Under the pieces are notes generated by a model. That model was given only the letters and a program-made list of their open reading frames with translations. It had not been told where the DNA came from and searched no databases. From positions 310,001 through 374,000 of the forward strand of contig JAZGUH010000711.1 of the NCBI GenBank assembly GCA_037893225.1: 64,000 bases of DNA, given 5' to 3'. Position numbers and translations under genes: made by a program. How positions within the stretch are numbered: the stretch's first letter is position 1; every line of letters begins with the position of its first letter. Positions 56,583-64,000 of this stretch are shown in pieces. The DNA is from Hippasteria phrygiana. Taxonomy: Eukaryota; Echinodermata; Asteroidea; Valvatida; Goniasteridae.

Positions 56583-59277
56583 GAGCAATAAATAGAAGGT
56601 AATATGCACACAGATGTTGGCCGGAAAGAAAATAAACATTGCGAGGTTTGAATTTTCTCCACAAGTTTTAACTCTAAGAAGCCGCCGATAATTGCAACAT
56701 GTAGCGCCAGATCTAAGCTATACATACATGTCAAAATTACTGCATTTGGTTGATATTTCATGCAATTATGAATGAGTAAAGCAAGTCCATACCCCAGGGA
56801 ATTTGACATGCATGGAGCAATAAATAGACGGTAATATGTACACAGATGTTGGCCGGAAAGAAAATAAACATTGCGAGGTTTGAATTTTCTCCACAAGTTT
56901 GAACTCTAAGAAGCCGCCGATGATTGCAACATGTAGCGCCAGATCTAAGCTATCCATACATGTCAAAATTACTGAATTTGGTTGATATTTCATGCAATTA
57001 TGAATGAGTAAAGCAAGTCCATACCCCAGGGAATTTGACATGCATGGAGCAATAAATAAAAGGTAATCTGCACACAGATGGTGGCCGGGAAGAAAATAAA
57101 CATTGCGAGGTTTGAATTTTCTCCACAAGTTTTAACTCTAAGAAGCCGCCGATAATTGCAACATGTAGCGCCAGATCTAAGCTATCCATACATGTCAAAA
57201 TTACTGAATTTGGTTGATATTTCATGCAATTATGAATGAGTAAAGCAAGTCCATACCCCAGGGAATTTGACATGCATGGAGCAATAAATAGACGGTAACA
57301 TGTACACAGATGTTGGCCGGAAAGAAAATAAACATTGCGAGGTTTGAATTTTCTCCACAAGTGTTAACTCTAAGAAGCCGCCGATAATTGCAACATGTAG
57401 CGCCAGATCTAAGCTATCCATACATGTCAAAATTACTGAATTTGGTTGATATTTCATGCAATTATGAATGAGTAAAGCAAGTCATACCCTAGGGAATTTG
57501 ACAGGCATGGAGCAATAAATAGAAGGTAATATGCACACAGATGTTGGCCGGAAAGAAAATAAACATTGCGAGGTTTGAATTTTCTCCACAAGTTTTAACT
57601 CTAAGAAGCCGCCGATAATTGCAACATGTAGCGCCAGATCTAAGCTATACATACATGTCAAAATTACTGAATTTGGTTGATATTTCATGCAATTATGAAT
57701 GAGTAAAGCAAGTCCATACCCCAGGGAATTTGACATGCATGGAGCAATAAATAGACGGTAATATGTACACAGATGTTGGCCGGAAAGAAAATAAACATTG
57801 CGAGGTTTGAATTTTCTCCACAAGTTTGAACTCTAAGAAGCCGCCGATGATTGCAACATGTAGCGCCAGATCTAAGCTATCCATACATGTCAAAATTACT
57901 GAATTTGGTTGATATTTCATGCAATTATGAATGAGTAAAGCAAGTCCATACCCCAGGGAATTTGACAGGCATGGAGCAATAAATAAAAGGTAATCTGCAC
58001 ACAGATGGTGGCCGGTAAGGAAATAAACATTGCGAGGTTTGAATTTTCTCCACAAGTGTTAACTCTAAGAAGCCGCCGATAATTGCAACATGTAGCGCCA
58101 GATCTAAGCTATCCATACATGTCAAAATTACTGAATTTGGTTGATATTTCATGCAATTATGAATGAGTAAAGCAAGTCCATACCCCAGGGAATTTGACAT
58201 GCATGGAGCAATAAATAAAAGGTAATCTGCACACAGATGGTGGCCGGGAAGAAAATAAACATTGCGAGGTTTGAATTTTCTCCACAAGTGTTAACTCTAA
58301 GAAGCCGCCGATAATTGCAACATGTAGCGCCAGATCTAAGCTATCCATACATGTCAAAATTACTGAATTTGGTTGATATTTCATGCAATTATGAATGAGT
58401 AAAGCAAGTCATACCCTAGGGAATTTGACAGGCATGGAGCAATAAATAGAAGGTAATATGCACACAGATGTTGGCCGGAAAGAAAATAAACATTGCGAGG
58501 TTTGAATTTTCTCCACAAGTTTTAACTCTAAGAAGCCGCCGATAATTGCAACATGTAGCGCCAGATCTAAGCTATACATACATGTCAAAATTACTGAATT
58601 TGGTTGATATTTCATGCAATTATGAATGAGTAAAGCAAGTCCATACCCCAGGGAATTTGACATGCATGGAGCAATAAATAGACGGTAATATGTACACAGA
58701 TGTTGGCCGGAAAGAAAATAAACATTGCGAGGTTTGAATTTTCTCCACAAGTTTGAACTCTAAGAAGCCGCCGATGATTGCAACATGTAGCGCCAGATCT
58801 AAGCTATCCATACATGTCAAAATTACTGAATTTGTTGATATTTCATGCAATTATGAATGAGTAAAGCAAGTCCATACCCCAGGGAATTTGACAGGCATGG
58901 AGCAATAAATAAAAGGTAATCTGCACACAGATGGTGGCCGGTAAGGAAATAAACATTGCGAGGTTTGAATTTTCTCCACAAGTGTTAACTCTAAGAAGCC
59001 GCCGATAATTGCAACATGTAGCGCCAGATCTAAGCTATCCATACATGTCAAAATTACTGAATTTGGTTGATATTTCATGCAATTATGAATGAGTAAAGCA
59101 AGTCCATACCCCAGGGAATTTGACAGGCATGGAGCAATAAATAGACGGTAATCTGCACACAGATGGTGGCCGGTAAGGAAATAAACATTGCGAGGTTTGA
59201 ATTTTCTCCACAAGTGTTAACTCTAAGAAGCCGCCGATAATTGCAACATGTAGCGCCAGATCTAAGCTATCCATACA
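56583..59277. repeat. Array section with 4-monomer spacings and a private 1-bp deletion
   Basis: Markers 56554, 57481 and 58408 are 927 bp apart (four monomers), and successive groups share most but not all variants. A private loss of one G (TTTGTTGATA at 58,831-58,840 in place of TTTGGTTGAT) shortens one further monomer to 231 bp without the CCCTAGGG change. Nothing but satellite is present. Confidence 0.8.
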
Positions 59278-62200
59278 TGTCAAAATTACTGAATTTGGTT
59301 GATATTTCATGCAATTATGAATGAGTAAAGCAAGTCCATACCCCAGGGAATTTGACAGGCATGGAGCAATAAATAGACGGTAATCTGCACACAGATGGTG
59401 GCCGGGAAGAAAATAAACATTGCGAGGTTTGAATTTTCTCCACAAGTTTTAACTCTAAGAAGCCGCCGATAATTGCAACATGTAGCGCCAGATCTAAGCT
59501 ATCCATACATGTCAAAATTACTGAATTTGGTTGATATTTCATGCAATTATGAATGAGTAAAGCAAGTCCATACCCCAGGGAATTTGACATGCATGGAGCA
59601 ATAAATAGACGGTAACATGTACACAGATGTTGGCCGGAAAGAAAATAAACATTGCGAGGTTTGAATTTTCTCCACAAGTGTTAACTCTAAGAAGCCGCCG
59701 ATAATTGCAACATGTAGCGCCAGATCTAAGCTATCCATACATGTCAAAATTACTGAATTTGGTTGATATTTCATGCAATTATGAATGAGTAAAGCAAGTC
59801 CATACCCCAGGGAATTTGACATGCATGGAGCAATAAATAGACGGTAATATGTACACAGATGTTGGCCGGAAAGAAAATAAACATTGCGAGGTTTGAATTT
59901 TCTCCACAAGTTTGAACTCTAAGAAGCCGCCGATGATTGCAACATGTAGCGCCAGATCTAAGCTATCCATACATGTCAAAATTACTGCATTTGGTTGATA
60001 TTTCATGCAATTATGAATGAGTAAAGCAAGTCCATACCCCAGGGAATTTGACAGGCATGGAGCAATAAATAAAAGATAATCTGCACACAGATGGTGGCCG
60101 GTAAGGAAATAAACATTGCGAGGTTTGAATTTTCTCCACAAGTGTTAACTCTAAGAAGCCGCCGATAATTGCAACATGTAGCGCCAGATCTAAGCTATCC
60201 ATACTTGTCAAAATTACTGAATTTGGTTGATATTTCATGCAATTATGAATGAGTAAAGCAAGTCCATACCCCAGGGAATTTGACAGGCATGGAGCAATAA
60301 ATAGACGGTAATCTGCACACAGATGGTGGCCGGGAAGAAAATAAACATTGCGAGGTTTGAATTTTCTCCACAAGTGTTAACTCTAAGAAGCCGCCGATAA
60401 TTGCAACATGTAGCGCCAGATCTAAGCTATCCATACTTGTCAAAATTACTGAATTTGGTTGATATTTCATGCAATTATGAATGAGTAAAGCAAGTCCATA
60501 CCCCAGGGAATTTGACAGGCATGGAGCAATAAATAGACGGTAATCTGCACACAGATGGTGGCCGGGAAGAAAATAAACATTGCGAGGTTTGAATTTTCTC
60601 CACAAGTTTTAACTCTAAGAAGCCGCCGATAATTGCAACATGTAGCGCCAGATCTAAGCTATCCATACATGTCAAAATTACTGAATTTGGTTGATATTTC
60701 ATGCAATTATGAATGAGTAAAGCAAGTCCATACCCCAGGGAATTTGACATGCATGGAGCAATAAATAGACGGTAACATGTACACAGATGTTGGCCGGAAA
60801 GAAAATAAACATTGCGAGGTTTGAATTTTCTCCACAAGTGTTAACTCTAAGAAGCCGCCGATAATTGCAACATGTAGCGCCAGATCTAAGCTATCCATAC
60901 ATGTCAAAATTACTGAATTTGGTTGATATTTCATGCAATTATGAATGAGTAAAGCAAGTCCATACCCCAGGGAATTTGACATGCATGGAGCAATAAATAG
61001 ACGGTAATCTGCACACAGATGGTGGCCGGGAAGAAAATAAACATTGCGAGGTTTGAATTTTCTCCACAAGTGTTAACTCTAAGAAGCCGCCGATAATTGC
61101 AACATGTAGCGCCAGATCTAAGCTATCCATACATGTCAACATTACTGAATTTGGTTGATATTTCATGCAATTATGAATGAGTAAAGCAAGTCCATACCAC
61201 AGGGAATTTGACAGGCATGGAGCAATAAATAGACGGTAATCTGCACACAGATGGTGGCCGGGAAGAAAATAAACATTGCGAGGTTTGAATTTTCTCCACA
61301 AGTTTTAACTCTAAGAAGCCGCCGATAATTGCAACATGTAGCGCCAGATCTAAGCTATCCATACATGTCAAAATTACTGAATTTGGTTGATATTTCATGC
61401 AATTATGAATGAGTAAAGCAAGTCCATACCCCAGGGAATTTGACATGCATGGAGCAATAAATAGACGGTAACATGTACACAGATGTTGGCCGGAAAGAAA
61501 ATAAACATTGCGAGGTTTGAATTTTCTCCACAAGTGTTAACTCTAAGAAGCCGCCGATAATTGCAACATGTAGCGCCAGATCTAAGCTATCCATACATGT
61601 CAAAATTACTGAATTTGGTTGATATTTCATGCAATTATGAATGAGTAAAGCAAGTCATACCCTAGGGAATTTGACAGGCATGGAGCAATAAATAGAAGGT
61701 AATATGCACACAGATGTTGGCCGGAAAGAAAATAAACATTGCGAGGTTTGAATTTTCTCCACAAGTTTTAACTCTAAGAAGCCGCCGATAATTGCAACAT
61801 GTAGCGCCAGATCTAAGCTATACATACATGTCAAAATTACTGCATTTGGTTGATATTTCATGCAATTATGAATGAGTAAAGCAAGTCCATACCCCAGGGA
61901 ATTTGACATGCATGGAGCAATAAATAGACGGTAATATGTACACAGATGTTGGCCGGAAAGAAAATAAACATTGCGAGGTTTGAATTTTCTCCACAAGTTT
62001 GAACTCTAAGAAGCCGCCGATGATTGCAACATGTAGCGCGAGATCTAAGCTATCCATACATGTCAAAATTACTGAATTTGGTTGATATTTCATGCAATTA
62101 TGAATGAGTAAAGCAAGTCCATACCCCAGGGAATTTGACAGGCATGGAGCAATAAATAAAAGGTAATCTGCACACAGATGGTGGCCGGGAAGAAAATAAA

Positions 62201-64000
62201 CATTGCGAGGTTTGAATTTTCTCAACAAGTTTTAACTCTAAGAAGCCGCCGATAATTGCAACATGTAGCGCCAGATCTAAGCTATCCATACATGTCAAAA
62301 TTACTGAATGTGGTTGATATTTCATGCAATTATGAATGAGTAAAGCAACTCCATACCCCAGGGAATTTGACAGGCATGGAGCAATAAATAGACGGTAATC
62401 TGCACACAGATGGTGGCCGGGAAGAAAATAAACATTGCGAGGTTTGAATTTTCTCCACAAGTTTTAACTCTAAGAAGCCGCCGATAATTGCAACATGTAG
62501 CGCCAGATCTAAGCTATCCATACATGTCAAAATTACTGAATTTGGTTGATATTTCATGCAATTATGAATGAGTAAAGCAAGTCCATACCCCAGGGAATTT
62601 GACATGCATGGAGCAATAAATAGACGGTAACATGTACACAGATGTTGGCCGAAAAGAAAATAAACATTGCGAGGTTTGAATTTTCTCCACAAGTGTTAAC
62701 TCTAAGAAGCCGCCGATAATTGCAACATGTAGCGCCAGATCTAAGCTATCCATACATGTCAAAATTACTGAATTTGGTTGATATTTCATGCAATTATGAA
62801 TGAGTAAAGCAAGTCATACCCTAGGGAATTTGACAGGCATGGAGCAATAAATAGAATGTAATATGCACACAGATGTTGGCCGGAAAGAAAATAAACATTG
62901 CGAGGTTTGAATTTTCTCCACAAGTTTTAACTCTAAGAAGCCGCCGATAATTGCAACATGTAGCGCCAGATCTAAGCTATACATACATGTCAAAATTACT
63001 GCATTTGGTTGATATTTCATGCAATTATGAATGAGTAAAGCAAGTCCATACCCCAGGGAATTTGACATGCATGGAGCAATAAATAGACGGTAATATGTAC
63101 ACAGATGTTGGCCGGAAAGAAAATAAACATTGCGAGGTTTGAATTTTCTCCACAAGTTTGAACTCTAAGAAGCCGCCGATGATTGCAACATGTAGCGCCA
63201 GATCTAAGCTATCCATACATGTCAAAATTACTGAATTTGGTTGATATTTCATGCAATTATGAATGAGTAAAGCAAGTCCATACCCCAGGGAATTTGACAG
63301 GCATGGAGCAATAAATAAAAGGTAATCTGCACACAGATGGTGGCCGGGAAGAAAATAAACATTGCGAGGTTTGAATTTTCTCAACAAGTTTTAACTCTAA
63401 GAAGCCGCCGATAATTGCAACATGTAGCGCCAGATCTAAGCTATCCATACATGTCAAAATTACTGAATTTGGTTGATATTTCATGCAATTATGAATGAGT
63501 AAAGCAACTCCATACCCCAGGGAATTTGACAGGCATGGAGCAATAAATAGACGGTAATCTGCACACAGATGGTGGCCGGGAAGAAAATAAACATTGCGAG
63601 GTTTGAATTTTCTCCACAAGTTTTAACTCTAAGAAGCCGCCGATAATTGCAACATGTAGCGCCAGATCTAAGCTATCCATACATGTCAAAATTACTGAAT
63701 TTGGTTGATATTTCATGCAATTATGAATGAGTAAAGCAAGTCCATACCCCAGGGAATTTGACATGCATGGAGCAATAAATAGACGGTAACATGTACACAG
63801 ATGTTGGCCGGAAAGAAAATAAACATTGCGAGGTTTGAATTTTCTCCACAAGTGTTAACTCTAAGAAGCCGCCGATAATTGCAACATGTAGCGCCAGATC
63901 TAAGCTATCCATACATGTCAAAATTACTGAATTTGGTTGATATTTCATGCAATTATGAATGAGTAAAGCAAGTCATACCCTAGGGAATTTGACAGGCATG

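Larger units (their letters stand above)
1..64000. repeat. Satellite DNA array, 232-bp monomer, about 276 copies
   Basis: The same 232-bp unit follows itself head to tail from the first base to the last. Landmarks such as the BglII hexamer AGATCT (first full copy at 135-140) recur every 232 bp (231 in one variant). All copies lie in the same orientation, and no foreign sequence, gap or inversion interrupts them. Monomers differ mostly by a limited set of recurring substitutions, so they fall into a modest number of haplotypes. Satellites of this size and homogeneity are known from eukaryotic centromeric, pericentromeric and subtelomeric heterochromatin. Which of these applies here cannot be told, because no flanking sequence is visible. 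The family is not one I recognise. It is not a ribosomal spacer as far as can be seen, since no rRNA sequence is present. Confidence 0.99.

Noticed and set aside
192..63948. About 250 minus-strand open frames of 69-120 codons
   Set aside because: They are periodic copies of the satellite read through in shifting frames and overlap one another. Substitutions change residues freely (for example Asp/Tyr, Gly/Val, Pro/His at the same site). Their lengths depend on single variants: CTACAC gives a stop, and the 1-bp deletion shifts frame. No recognisable domain or gene structure is present.
1..64000. CRISPR array
   Set aside because: The whole unit repeats without unique spacers, and the period of 232 bp is far too long.
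1..64000. Monomer built of two related 116-bp halves
   Set aside because: Only short words such as TCCATAC and ACATG recur at suggestive places. I found no alignment of the halves better than chance by eye.
1..64000. Ribosomal intergenic spacer subrepeats
   Set aside because: No rRNA gene or promoter-like unique sequence is seen in 64 kb. Spacer subrepeat blocks are normally broken by rRNA genes at shorter distances.
1..64000. Mobile element (tandem helitron or terminal-repeat remnants)
   Set aside because: No terminal repeats, target-site duplications, or transposase or reverse-transcriptase reading frames are visible. The structure is purely tandem.

Overview
The whole 64,000-base window is one uninterrupted, head-to-tail satellite DNA array. 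The unit is 232 bp, at about 39% G+C (counted on the copy at 181-412). About 276 copies fit, all in the same orientation. I found no gene, tRNA, rRNA, transposon, microsatellite tract, CRISPR array or unique sequence anywhere. Megabase-type satellites with this organisation are typical of eukaryotic centromeric, pericentromeric or subtelomeric heterochromatin. I do not recognise the monomer family and cannot name the organism.

Length is almost perfectly fixed. Apart from one private 1-bp deletion near 58,834, the only indel I found is a shared 1-bp deletion that defines a 231-bp monomer. It occurs 39 times, tied to a C-to-T change that creates the palindrome CCCTAGGG. Between consecutive 231-bp monomers the spacing is always a whole number of monomers: 5,6,7,6,5,6,7,12,3,4,4,7,10,4,5,7,4,7,5,7,4,6,7,4,7,7,4,12,6,6,39,5,5,4,4,14,5,5. 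The first marker (2,531) and last (63,972) are 61,441 bp apart, which equals 265 x 232 minus 39 single-base losses, so the bookkeeping closes exactly.

The array is built of nested, overlapping higher-order duplications rather than one simple higher-order repeat. Left part (1-15 kb): tandem duplications of 696, 1,159, 2,550 and 1,160 bp. 15-21.5 kb: a mosaic of short spacings (3-10 monomers) with chimeric monomers. 21.6-32.2 kb: two tandem copies of a 5,332-bp, 23-monomer unit that I could not tell apart. 28-37.8 kb: a third partial copy and a 1,623-bp duplication. 38.8-47.9 kb: a 3.48-kb block copied at a distance of 5,565 bp. 45.7-53.4 kb: a 3,480-bp (15-monomer) tandem duplication in a 9-kb stretch with no 231-bp monomer. 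51.6-64 kb: a block copied about 7.4-7.65 kb downstream, one copy differing by exactly one monomer. This is the pattern expected from repeated unequal exchange and conversion in a satellite.

Each monomer carries a 35-bp segment I saw unchanged in every copy examined except where the window truncates it, and a widely spaced inverted repeat (15-bp arms, 14 of 15 paired, 66-bp loop) that encloses this segment. These are the best candidates for a functional element. Minus-strand reading frames of 75-120 codons recur in nearly every monomer but are a by-product of repetition and are not annotated as genes.
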